From: Planctomycetota bacterium
GTDB lineage: Bacteria; Planctomycetota; Planctomycetia; Planctomycetales; Planctomycetaceae
DNA: 64,000 nucleotides
Assembly (NCBI GenBank): GCA_003388505.1
Contig: QQVO01000046.1
Coordinates: 1 to 64,000 of the forward strand
Direction of reading: 5' to 3'
In this document: positions 7,021-13,416 of the stretch, piece by piece
Layout of the letters: each line of letters begins with the position of its first letter
Position numbering within the stretch: the stretch's first letter is position 1
The notes under the pieces: model-generated
What the model was told of the DNA's origin: nothing
Database searches by the model: none
What the model saw: the letters and a program-made list of their open reading frames with translations, nothing else
Made by a program: the position numbers and the translations under genes

Positions 7021-7050
7021 GTCGAGAGTCGAGTGTCCAGAGTCGAGAGG
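7021..7050. repeat. GTCGAG-type array spacer repeat
   Basis: GTCGAGAGTCGAGTGTCCAG followed by AGTCGAGAGG, between tRNA-Leu and tRNA-Asp. Nearly identical to the copy at 7539. Confidence 0.6.
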
Positions 7051-7100
7051 TCGTTCACTCAAGAGTAATGCCCTGCCGGAGGCACAATCCGGCACTGCCG

Positions 7101-7175
7101 GTCCTCGCGGAGCAGCCTGGAGTGCTCGCCACCCTGTCACGGTGGAGATCGTGGGTTCAAATCCCATCGGGGACG
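7101..7175 (+). tRNA. tRNA-Asp(GTC)
   Basis: Acceptor GTCCTCG/CGGGGAC, anticodon stem CCACC/GGTGG with loop CTGTCAC (anticodon GTC), T stem GTGGG/CCCAT, discriminator G as required for aspartate. Confidence 0.95.
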
Positions 7176-7184
7176 CTTGGGATG

Positions 7185-7268
7185 GTCGAGGGTCGAGGGA
7201 CTAGAGTCGAGGGCGACGTTGAAGCCAACGATGCGGCTTAGCGCGACCTAGACCCTCGTCCCTCGACC
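7185..7268. repeat. Inverted pair of GTCGAG-type repeats
   Basis: A forward copy (7185-7213) faces an inverted copy (7251-7268, GACCCTCGTCCCTCGACC), so the transcript could fold into a long imperfect stem between tRNA-Asp and tRNA-Tyr. Confidence 0.6.
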
Positions 7269-7273
7269 AACTT

Positions 7274-7354
7274 GCGTCGGCTGGGCATTGGCGAGCCCAC
7301 GGGGCCGTAACCCCCACGCCTCTGGCTGTACAGGTTCAACTCCTGTCCGATGCA
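7274..7354 (+). tRNA. tRNA-Tyr(GTA) with C33
   Basis: Acceptor GCGTCGG/CCGATGC, D stem GGGC/GCCC, anticodon loop CCGTAAC (anticodon GTA), a class II variable arm as expected for bacterial tyrosine, T stem ACAGG/CCTGT, discriminator A. The base before the anticodon is C where U33 is normal. Confidence 0.85.
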
Positions 7355-7365
7355 CTCGACAACAC

Positions 7366-7438
7366 GGCCCGTTCTTCTAGCGGCTCAGGATGCTGGACTC
7401 TCGATCCGGTGACACGGGTTCAAATCCCGTACGGGCTA
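7366..7438 (+). tRNA. tRNA-Glu(CTC)
   Basis: Acceptor GGCCCGT/ACGGGCT, anticodon stem CTGGA/TCCGG with loop CTCTCGA (anticodon CTC), T stem ACGGG/CCCGT, discriminator A. Second glutamate isoacceptor of the array. Confidence 0.95.
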
Positions 7439-7446
7439 CTCAACAT

Positions 7447-7529
7447 GGCCAGGTGGTGGAACTGGTAGACACGCGACGCTCAGACCGTCGTGCCATCACG
7501 GCGTGGGAGTTCGAATCTCCCCCTGGTCA
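7447..7529 (+). tRNA. tRNA-Leu(CAG), canonical
   Basis: Acceptor GGCCAGG/CCTGGTC, anticodon stem CGACG/CGTCG with loop CTCAGAC (anticodon CAG), long variable arm, T stem GGGAG/CTCCC, discriminator A. It has the same anticodon as the unusual copy at 6922 but a normal T stem. Confidence 0.95.
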
Positions 7530-7538
7530 CTGGGAAGC

Positions 7539-7569
7539 GTCGAGAGTCGAGGGTCCAGAGTCGAGAGGT
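7539..7569. repeat. GTCGAG-type array spacer repeat
   Basis: GTCGAGAGTCGAGGGTCCAG plus AGTCGAGAGG, nearly the same as the copy at 7021, after tRNA-Leu. Confidence 0.6.
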
Positions 7570-7601
7570 AAGACCGCGGTCGCGGAGAACTACCGCGCTG
7601 C

Positions 7602-7627
7602 GCACGCGACACGCCTGTGTCGCGTGC
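7602..7627. other. Perfect 11-bp stem-loop in a tRNA spacer
   Basis: GCACGCGACAC pairs perfectly with GTGTCGCGTGC around loop GCCT. No T-run follows. It lies in the longest tRNA-free spacer of the first half of the array (7530-7752), where no gene is credible. Confidence 0.55.
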
Positions 7628-7752
7628 CCGGTTGCTGGTGCGACGCCCGGACCCGCTATTTGGAATGTCGAAATTCAAATGACGAAGGAATGACGAAATC
7701 CGAATGTCGAACTTGCACGCGCGTCGTTCGTCATTCGAGATTCGTAGAGTTC

Positions 7753-7828
7753 GACCGGGTACGCAAACTGGCAAAGCGGTCACGTTGAGGGCGTGGCGAT
7801 TTTGTGGGTTCGACTCCCACCCCGGTCA
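7753..7828 (+). tRNA. Class I tRNA with Leu anticodon (GAG)
   Basis: Perfect acceptor GACCGGG/CCCGGTC, anticodon stem TCACG/CGTGG with loop TTGAGGG (anticodon GAG), T stem GTGGG/CCCAC, discriminator A. The variable region is seven bases, too short for a bacterial leucine tRNA. The D arm resembles that of the TAA tRNA at 6749. Confidence 0.8.
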
Positions 7829-7832
7829 TTGG

Positions 7833-7870
7833 AGAGTCGAGAGACAAGAGTCCCGGGTCGAGAGACAGAA
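7833..7870. repeat. GTCGAG-type array spacer repeat
   Basis: Degenerate units AGTCGAGAGACAAGAGTC and GGTCGAGAGACAGA between the class I tRNA and the 124-aa gene. Confidence 0.55.
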
Positions 7871-7975
7871 GTTGATCGTGGAAGCGGAGCAGTTCCGCCC
7901 TGCGCTCGACTGACGCCTGGTCAGCCGTGCTCGGTTGGATCCCGTGGTCCAACGGCGACGATGCCTGCGCGACTT

Positions 7976-8350
7976 ATGAAAACGAACCTGCAAACCACTG
8001 CCGAGACTTCAGTCGCGAAGACGATCGCGCCGGAGGACCTGCGTCCCGGGATCTTCGTCGCCGTCCTGAATGAAGTCGTCGAGTATCCGTCGCTCCTGTG
8101 GTGCGACGACGTGATCGGCGAACGGGACGAGACGGTCCGCGTCCGATTGCGGGCGTCCGACGGGGGTGCGCCGCTGAAAGTCAAAGCGGTTTGCCTGCCG
8201 TTCGTCTGCGTCAAGACGGCCTGTGGGCATGTCCGGACGATCGACGTGAGGCAGGTTGAACTGGTTCGTCTCAAGAGGCGTTACGCAAAGTTCGTCTGGA
8301 AGCAAGTTCCTGCACGGCGAAGAAAAAAGTTGCGACGACAGGGAAGGTAG
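7976..8350 (+). CDS. Hypothetical protein embedded in the tRNA array (124 aa)
   Basis: A 124-aa protein with a small beta-barrel look: APEDLRPGIFVAVLNEV, a Trp/Cys pair (SLLWCDDV), LKVKAVCLPFVCVK with THE Cys pair of the middle strand, then a strongly basic tail (RYAKFVWKQ...RRRKKLRRQ) able to bind nucleic acid. No signal peptide or membrane helix. I do not recognise a named family. The ATG at 7976 has no clear Shine-Dalgarno site; an in-frame ATG at 7961 is the alternative. The last nine bases, stop included, are also the first bases of tRNA-Ser, so mRNA and tRNA compete for that end. Confidence 0.75.
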   Translation: MKTNLQTTAETSVAKTIAPEDLRPGIFVAVLNEVVEYPSLLWCDDVIGERDETVRVRLRASDGGAPLKVKAVCLPFVCVKTACGHVRTIDVRQVELVRLKRRYAKFVWKQVPARRRKKLRRQGR

Positions 8351-8430
8351 CCGGATACGGGTGGCCGGGCCGGTTTGCTAAACCGGTTTTCCTCATCGAG
8401 GGAATGCGAGTTCGAATCTCGCACCTTCCG
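8342..8430 (+). tRNA. tRNA-Ser(GCT), overlapping the upstream stop codon
   Basis: Acceptor GGAAGGT/ACCTTCC, anticodon stem CCGGT/ACCGG with loop TTGCTAA (anticodon GCT), long variable arm, T stem GCGAG/CTCGC, discriminator G as for serine. Its 5' end begins inside the 124-aa reading frame, and that frame's TAG stop is bases 8348-8350 of the tRNA. Confidence 0.95.
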
Positions 8431-8459
8431 CTGGAGCAGGTGTTTCAAAGGAGAGAATT

Positions 8460-8600
8460 ATGTCTACGGAACTGAAGCAGGCGTTCGGCGACATCGGTGC
8501 GTTGCTGGTGGAGAACACGTTCGGTCGGGGATTCGAAATCGACATCGTCGAACTCGAACAGGGCGAATCGTACCAGATGCAGCATCCGCGGTTCGATTGA
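8460..8600 (+). CDS. 46-aa mini-protein in the tRNA array
   Basis: The ATG at 8460 follows a strong Shine-Dalgarno site (AAAGGAGAG, spacing about 6) and opens a 46-codon frame: MSTELKQAFGDIGALLVENT, then an amphipathic acidic stretch (FEIDIVELEQGESYQM), ending HPRFD. It is acidic, soluble and Cys-free. I recognise no family. The ribosome-binding site is better than that of most genes here. It lies between tRNA-Ser and a GC hairpin, so it could be released by tRNA processing. Confidence 0.68.
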   Translation: MSTELKQAFGDIGALLVENTFGRGFEIDIVELEQGESYQMQHPRFD

Positions 8601-8611
8601 ACTTTTTCACG

Positions 8612-8640
8612 GGGTCGTGTGTCCGTTTCCCACACGACCC
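8612..8640 (+). terminator. Stem-loop after the mini-gene
   Basis: GGGTCGTGTG/CACACGACCC (10 bp) with a nine-base loop, starting 11 nt after the stop of the 46-aa gene. There is no U tract, so it may stabilise or process the RNA and may not terminate. Confidence 0.45.
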
Positions 8641-8645
8641 GACAT

Positions 8646-8720
8646 GGTGCCCGTGGTGTAGAGGTCTCTGCACATCGGTCTGTGACTCCGAAGGTGGCGG
8701 TTCAATTCCGCTCGGGCACC
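8646..8720 (+). tRNA. tRNA-His(GTG)
   Basis: Acceptor GTGCCCG/CGGGCAC, loop CTGTGAC (anticodon GTG), T-loop TTCAATT, discriminator C. An extra G at 8646 faces C73 and supplies the G-1 characteristic of histidine tRNAs. Confidence 0.95.
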
Positions 8721-8817
8721 CTCCAAACCAGGCGTTTGGATCGTGTGCCGTGGAGTGCGTGACGTGTGATCGATCGCGTTTCGCGGCGAGATCGTCAGTT
8801 TGAAAGGGGCCGAAACA

Positions 8818-9414
8818 ATGGTTGCCGCAGTTCTCGATCGACCGACGCTGGTCCTGAACCGGAACTGGCAGCCGGTGGGTGTCGCCACCGTCGCCCGCTC
8901 GCTGGTGAAGGTCTGGAACGAGACGGCGCGGATCGTCGATCCGGCCGACTACCAGCAGTACGACTGGAGCGACTGGGCGTTGCTGCAGCCGGAGGACGGA
9001 GATCCGTTCATCCGAACGCAGCGGCTGCGGCTGCGCGTGCCGGAAGTCATCACGCTGACGAACTACGACCGGTTGCCGACCAATTCGGTCACGTTCAGCC
9101 GGCGGAACGTTTTCAAGCGTGACCGGTTCACGTGTCAGTATTGTCACCAGCAGCCGGGGAGCGAGGAGTTGACGATCGACCACGTCATCCCGCGGTCTCA
9201 GGGTGGTGCGTCCACCTGGGAGAACTGCGTGCTGGCTTGCATCGAGTGCAACGCCCGCAAGGCCGACCGGACGCCGGAGCAGGCGCGAATGCCTCTGCGG
9301 CATCAGCCGACGCGGCCGGTGTGGCGCCCGCTATACGGTTCGCACGGTGTGCGGATCAACAGCTGGTCGAAGTTTGTGAGTGAAGCGTACTGGAACGTGG
9401 AACTCGAGAGTTGA
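8818..9414 (+). CDS. HNH endonuclease within the tRNA array
   Basis: A 198-aa protein when started at the ATG at 8818, which has AAAGGGG about nine bases upstream. The N-terminal half (LVLNRNWQPVGV, then SLVKVWNE) is the domain that precedes HNH motifs in a widespread bacterial family. The nuclease motif follows: CQYC (zinc ligand pair), DHVIPRSQGG (catalytic His), WENCVLACIECN and a closing Lys. It is predicted to cut DNA, as in homing-type or housekeeping HNH proteins. It sits between tRNA-His and tRNA-Trp in the same orientation. Its last codons lie in the spacer repeat, so the C-terminus may have been reshaped by that repeat. Confidence 0.9.
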   Translation: MVAAVLDRPTLVLNRNWQPVGVATVARSLVKVWNETARIVDPADYQQYDWSDWALLQPEDGDPFIRTQRLRLRVPEVITLTNYDRLPTNSVTFSRRNVFKRDRFTCQYCHQQPGSEELTIDHVIPRSQGGASTWENCVLACIECNARKADRTPEQARMPLRHQPTRPVWRPLYGSHGVRINSWSKFVSEAYWNVELES

Positions 9415-9490
9415 GGGACAAGAGTCCAGAGACGAGAGTCGAGGGAGGCGGTTCAAGGATTCCTGGACTCTCGACTCTTGTCTCTCGACC
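9404..9490. repeat. Inverted pair of GTCGAG-type repeats
   Basis: Direct units (GAGGGACAAGAGTCCAGAG, 9413-9431) face inverted units (TGGACTCTCGACTCTTGTC, 9464-9482), forming an imperfect palindrome from the end of the HNH gene to just before tRNA-Trp. Confidence 0.6.
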
Positions 9491-9495
9491 AACCG

Positions 9496-9565
9496 ACGAG
9501 TGTGCTCCTGGGAGAGCAGTCAGCCTCCAAAACTGACGTACAGGGTTCAACTCCTTGCACTCGTG
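9496..9565 (+). tRNA. tRNA-Trp(CCA)
   Basis: Perfect acceptor ACGAGTG/CACTCGT, anticodon loop CTCCAAA (anticodon CCA) on a TCAG/CTGA stem, T stem CAGGG/CCTTG, discriminator G as for bacterial tryptophan. The D arm is short. Confidence 0.9.
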
Positions 9566-9574
9566 CTGCAGTGA

Positions 9575-9681
9575 GTAGGCCGGATCAAGGAGCGGAGCGA
9601 CGCAGTTCCGGCAACCGGATGGACGGCGTCACCGACCAATCCTGATGCTGCCGGAACGGCACTGCGCTTGGTCCGGCCTAC
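9575..9681. repeat. 107-bp imperfect palindromic element
   Basis: GTAGGCCGGA (9575-9584) is exactly inverted as TCCGGCCTAC (9672-9681). Inner segments also match: ATCAAG against CTTGGT, and CAGTTCCGGCA against TGCCGGAACGGCACTG. This is the architecture of a REP- or MITE-like element dispersed between genes. It separates tRNA-Trp from tRNA-Thr. Confidence 0.7.
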
Positions 9682-9693
9682 ATCACAGCGTCT

Positions 9694-9767
9694 GCCGACG
9701 TGGCTCGATTGAGAAAGGCGCCCGTCCCGTAAACGGGTTCATGCTGGTGCAAATCCAGTCGTCGGCT
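9694..9767 (+). tRNA. tRNA-Thr(CGT) with C33
   Basis: Perfect acceptor GCCGACG/CGTCGGC, anticodon stem CCCGT/ACGGG with loop CCCGTAA (anticodon CGT by position), T stem CTGG/CCAG with loop TGCAAAT, discriminator T. Base 33 is C and the T-loop lacks the usual TTC, so its function is less certain. Confidence 0.78.
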
Positions 9768-9831
9768 CTCACGTGGTTCGACGTGGAACGATGGGCATGG
9801 AGGCAGGCGGAGCGAGGTCGCAAAACGACAC

Positions 9832-9903
9832 GGCTTGTGAGTGTGACGGACAGCACGGCGGTCTTCGGAACCGCAAGACGGGGTTCGACTCCTCGACGAG
9901 CTA
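9832..9903 (+). tRNA. tRNA-Arg(TCG)
   Basis: Acceptor GGCTTGT/ACGAGCT, anticodon stem GCGGT/ACCGC with loop CTTCGGA (anticodon TCG), T stem CGGGG/CCTCG, discriminator A. Confidence 0.92.
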
Positions 9904-9907
9904 CTGA

Positions 9908-9980
9908 GTTCTCGGAGTGTGGTGGATTCGCACGCGACTCTGCGAAGGTCGAAGACCAGGTTCGATTCCTGGCGAGAACA
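9908..9980 (+). tRNA. tRNA-Arg(GCG)
   Basis: Perfect acceptor GTTCTCG/CGAGAAC, anticodon stem CGACT/GGTCG with loop CTGCGAA (anticodon GCG), T stem CCAGG/CCTGG, discriminator A. Bacteria normally read CGN with an inosine-modified ACG anticodon; a G34 form is rare. It lies 4 nt after tRNA-Arg(TCG). Confidence 0.9.
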
Positions 9981-9993
9981 CTTCTTACAGAGC

Positions 9994-10080
9994 ATCAGAT
10001 TGACTTATTCGCCCTTACAAAGCCCACGGGCCGCGGCCCGTGGGTCAAGAAAAACTGTGTGACGCATTCCTCAATCTGAT
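9994..10080. repeat. Nested inverted repeats around a 22-bp palindrome
   Basis: ATCAGATTGA (9994-10003) is exactly inverted at 10071-10080. Inside lies a perfect 22-bp palindrome (10023-10044; half-site CCCACGGGCCG). The whole 87-bp unit can form a cruciform. It separates the last two tRNAs of the array. Confidence 0.7.
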
Positions 10081-10092
10081 CCTCTGTAGCCA

Positions 10093-10164
10093 GACGCTGG
10101 AGCCAGACGGCGAGGCGGCTGCCTGCAAAGCAGCTTCAAGTGGGTTCGACTCCCACCGGCGTCT
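10093..10164 (+). tRNA. tRNA-Cys(GCA)
   Basis: Acceptor GACGCTG/CGGCGTC, anticodon stem GCTGC/GCAGC with loop CTGCAAA (anticodon GCA), T stem GTGGG/CCCAC, discriminator T, the cysteine identity base. Last tRNA of the array. Confidence 0.95.
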
Positions 10165-10350
10165 CTGACCTTCCGATTGCCGGTCCGGACGACATCCGAA
10201 AATGCACCACGAGGAGCGATCGTCGAGTCGAGAACCGCATTCGCCGGTCGGGCTTGCGCAATCTTTGGTGCGCCGAAGTATAATCCGCGAGACGCCGAAG
10301 GGTCATGCTGAGTGTTCCAACCTCGGACACCTCGACACGGGTTCGTCAGC

Positions 10351-11319
10351 TCATTCGTTCCGCGCTTGTTTCTCCTCGGCCGCTTCATCCGCTCGCATGG
10401 CGCGAAATTGCTTCCAGGTGATGAGTTCGATGCCCTCCTCGTCGAGCAACTCCCGAATCTTCGGGTCGGTGAAGATCCGCCGGTCTCCGTCGCGCCGCTC
10501 CGCGCTGTTGGTGACCGCCTTGAGTTCGTCGTCGTAGTACCCGCAGTGGATGATGATCTGGCTCACGCCGGGCGGCAGATTTCGGAGCGTCTTTTCGTAG
10601 TTGTCGCGCCGCTCCTCGTGTGTGTCGCCTCCGTAGAATTGCGCCAGTCCGTCGAGGACGGGGAGGTCGGCATCTTCCAGCGCCGCCAGCAGTTGCTCGC
10701 CCGTCTCCTTGAGGGCCGGATATTCTCTCACGAGGCGGGCGTCGATCTCCTTGAGGAATAGTACGGGCAGGTCATAATCGATCCCGACCCGCACGTAGAC
10801 CTCAATCAGGTCCGGCCGGCAGACCAGCGCGCCCATGTGCGTGTCGAGGTGCGAGACCGGAATCTCCAGTTCGAGGGCGCGGTCGATCTGAGCGCGGAGT
10901 TCGATTTCGACTTCTTCGGCCCGCACATTGGCCGCGACCTGCGGCACGTTGTCCCACAGGTAGCCGTCCTTGTCGACGAGACTGGGCACCTTGTCGCGGG
11001 ACGCCACCGGTCCCCAGCGGTAGTACCTCCACTCGGAATTGAGCGTCAGGTGCAGTCCATAATCGTACTCCGGATGCTCCCGCGCGTAGGCCGCGAACTC
11101 CGTGACCCAGGGGCAGGGCATCATGATGCTGCACGAGGAGACGATCCCCGTTTCGAGCGCGTCGATCGTCGCGCGATTCACCGAGTGGCACATGCCGGCG
11201 TCGTCGGAATGGATGATGACGTATCGCTTTGCGGCTTGTGAGTCGTCCCCCGGCGCGGGACGGGAAAGCAGCAGTACGAACAGGACAAACGTCAGTCGGA
11301 ACATCGTTGGCATCTGCAT
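10351..11319 (-). CDS. YdjC/ChbG-family carbohydrate deacetylase, exported
   Basis: A 322-aa protein with an N-terminal signal peptide (FRLTFVLFVLLLSRPAPG), so it acts outside the cytoplasm. The fold is the YdjC/ChbG polysaccharide-deacetylase barrel: HSDDAGMCHSVN holds the metal-binding Asp and His near the start, GLHLTLNSEW supplies further ligands, and SHLDTHMGAL completes the site. Family members remove acetyl groups from N-acetylated sugars. The first in-frame ATG is used; an ATG 15 bases further in (11304) would leave a neater signal peptide. No operon partner is visible, since the tRNA array follows downstream. Confidence 0.88.
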   Translation of the reverse strand: MQMPTMFRLTFVLFVLLLSRPAPGDDSQAAKRYVIIHSDDAGMCHSVNRATIDALETGIVSSCSIMMPCPWVTEFAAYAREHPEYDYGLHLTLNSEWRYYRWGPVASRDKVPSLVDKDGYLWDNVPQVAANVRAEEVEIELRAQIDRALELEIPVSHLDTHMGALVCRPDLIEVYVRVGIDYDLPVLFLKEIDARLVREYPALKETGEQLLAALEDADLPVLDGLAQFYGGDTHEERRDNYEKTLRNLPPGVSQIIIHCGYYDDELKAVTNSAERRDGDRRIFTDPKIRELLDEEGIELITWKQFRAMRADEAAEEKQARNE

Positions 11320-11786
11320 GGCGCGCTTGGAAAACGGATGTGTGATGATCTCAGCGTCGCAAGATCATAGCGCCCCACGCCAACGAATACGAACGAACGG
11401 TCAATTCCAAACGCCATCCGCAGTTCTTGTTCGTCCCGTGTTCTTGGACGGTTGGGGGTGTCGGGCGCACATTGCAATTCTCAACGCAAAGTGCGTCTGT
11501 TACCCAAGGGCCGGCATGCGCAGAAACCCGCATTGACCTGTTTTGATGCTTCCCGCTATAAGCCCGCCCGAAATTTGAACTTACTGTGTCGAGTTGTCTC
11601 CACCGGAACCGCGGGTGCGCCGCCGGCACTGAGCGTGGGCGGCATTCAGGGGAGTGTTTTCCCCGGAAATCGAGGGTTCCCATGTCGCGGAACGGGCGGC
11701 AGCTCTCCTCGCGGTGCGTGAGCGCCGGGGAGTACGGCACGGTTTGCAAAAACTCGGATCCGCAAGCAGCGGGGAGAATGTGTGAC
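11320..11786. other. Intergenic region before the TPR gene
   Basis: 467 bp between divergent genes with no credible coding sequence. A GC stem (GGGGA...TCCCC, near 11649-11663) lies in the presumed leader of the TPR gene. Promoters for both flanking genes must lie here, but no clear consensus is seen. Confidence 0.4.
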
Positions 11787-13337
11787 ATGGACGTCATCAC
11801 CGCGACACGAAGGCAACGGCAGCAGACGTCGATCATTTCCCGGGGGACTTCGGGATCACTGCTGACGGCGATGGCATGTCTGCTGGGATTCGCGGCGGGC
11901 TGCGGAAGCAGCGACGATGCGAACGTAGCAGACAACTCCGCAGCATCGCAGACCACCGCTGCGCAGGGTGAACCGGCCGCCAATGAGGCAGCGGAACCGG
12001 CCCGGCCGATGCCGGGGGGAGAGACCGGAGACCTTGAATCGGTCGTCGCCGACGGGGAGAAAACGGGCGACTCGGTCGATGAACTCGCGAAACGGGCCGA
12101 ACAACTCCTGCAGGCCGGAGACGTCGTCGGCGCCGTGCGGGCCTTGACGCAGGCCATCGGAAAGAATCCCCGCTCGCCCGACGTGTACGTCAAGCGGGCC
12201 CGCATCCTGTCTCAGGCCGGCCTGCATACGAGGGCGATCGCCGACGTCACCAAGGCGATCGAGCTGAACCCGGACGACGCGCGGCTGAGAAACACGCGCG
12301 GGTTCTATTTCCTCTCCCAGCAGAAACACGACCGGGCGGTCCAGGACTTCAACGACGCGATCGCCATCGACCTGAATTATCCGCATCCGTACAACAATCG
12401 CGGCCTGCTGCGGATCGCGCAGGGCGACTATGACACGGCCGTGGCCGACTTCGATGCAGCGCTGCGAATCGATCCCGAGTACCGAGACGCTCTGAATAAT
12501 CGCGGACTGGCTCTCGTGCGGCTCGAACGTTACGCCGAGGCGGCCGAATCGTTCTCGGCGGCGATCGAAATCAGTCCGGAGTTCCCGGGGAGCTGGAACA
12601 ATCGCGCGCTGGCGAATCACAAACTGGGGGAGAACGAAGCGGCTGTTCGCGACCTGACGCAGGCGATCAAGCTGAAGCCCGACCAGTCGAAGTACTACCT
12701 GCAGCGGAGCGAAGCACTGGAGGCGCTCGGCCGCACCGCGGAAGCCGAAGCAGACCTCAACTACGCCGTCTGGTTGCAGCAGGTCGCCGCGATCAATCTC
12801 AAGATCAGCGCCTCCCCCGGCGATCCCGGCTTGTGGGTGCGGCGGGGGCAGTTGCACCTGACGATTGACCGTCCGGCGTCTTTGAATCGCGCGCGGGCCG
12901 ACTTCGTTCACGCCCTGCAACTCGATCCGGATTGTGCCACGGCTTTTTCCGGTCTGGCCGCCATTCACCTCCGGGAAGGGAACGTCGAACAGGCGATTCA
13001 CAACTGCACGCAAGCGATTGAACGCCAGCCGCATCACACGGCCTACTCTCTGCGCGGGGACGCTTACCTCGAGCAGGGCGAATTTGACCTCGCGATCGAG
13101 GACTTCACGGCGGCCCGCCGACTGGACGAGACAGTGGCCCGCGCCTACCTGCTGCGTTCTGAACAGCACCAGGCGGCGGGCAACATCCAGCAGGCGAGTG
13201 CGGACCGGGAAAGAGCGGTCGAACTCGACCCCTCGCTCGATCCAGACGCGCCGCCGCGCGAGAAACCGAAGCCCCAGGCGGCGCCTGCCTTTCCCGATGA
13301 GGCGGTCGACGTGACCGAGAGCGGCGAACCGGAGTAG
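11787..13337 (+). CDS. TPR-repeat lipoprotein
   Basis: A 516-aa protein. The ATG at 11787 is preferred because GGGGAG lies about nine bases upstream; the ATG at 11778 is too close to it. A signal peptide ends in a lipobox (FAAGC), so it is probably lipid-anchored. A low-complexity Ala/Glu linker leads into about nine or ten tetratricopeptide repeats, visible as recurring A-I-x-L-x-P-x-x-x-x-A-x-x-N-R-G-x-A units (NNRGLLRIAQGDYDTAVADF, then NNRGLALVRLERYAEAAESF). The C-terminus is Pro/Lys-rich. TPR arrays are protein-binding scaffolds; the partner is unknown. It is convergent with the FtsK-like gene. Confidence 0.88.
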   Translation: MDVITATRRQRQQTSIISRGTSGSLLTAMACLLGFAAGCGSSDDANVADNSAASQTTAAQGEPAANEAAEPARPMPGGETGDLESVVADGEKTGDSVDELAKRAEQLLQAGDVVGAVRALTQAIGKNPRSPDVYVKRARILSQAGLHTRAIADVTKAIELNPDDARLRNTRGFYFLSQQKHDRAVQDFNDAIAIDLNYPHPYNNRGLLRIAQGDYDTAVADFDAALRIDPEYRDALNNRGLALVRLERYAEAAESFSAAIEISPEFPGSWNNRALANHKLGENEAAVRDLTQAIKLKPDQSKYYLQRSEALEALGRTAEAEADLNYAVWLQQVAAINLKISASPGDPGLWVRRGQLHLTIDRPASLNRARADFVHALQLDPDCATAFSGLAAIHLREGNVEQAIHNCTQAIERQPHHTAYSLRGDAYLEQGEFDLAIEDFTAARRLDETVARAYLLRSEQHQAAGNIQQASADRERAVELDPSLDPDAPPREKPKPQAAPAFPDEAVDVTESGEPE

Positions 13338-13416
13338 CGACCAGCGATGGCGAGCCGCAGGCGCCAGCCTGCGGTTGCGTACGAAGCTTCGGGGACGACC
13401 GCAATCGATCCCGGAG

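Noticed and set aside
7934-7975. tRNA-like D-arm sequence (GGATCCCGTGGTCCAACGG) before the 124-aa gene
   Set aside because: No anticodon stem, T arm or matching acceptor follows; it only forms a GTTGGA/TCCAAC hairpin.
5826-10164. CRISPR array as explanation of the repeated spacers
   Set aside because: The repeated units are irregular in length and sequence and lie between tRNAs; there are no evenly spaced identical repeats and no cas genes.
10279-10284. TATAAT consensus after the tRNA array on the plus strand
   Set aside because: The nearest TTGCGC lies 19 bp away and no plus-strand gene follows; the next gene is on the minus strand.
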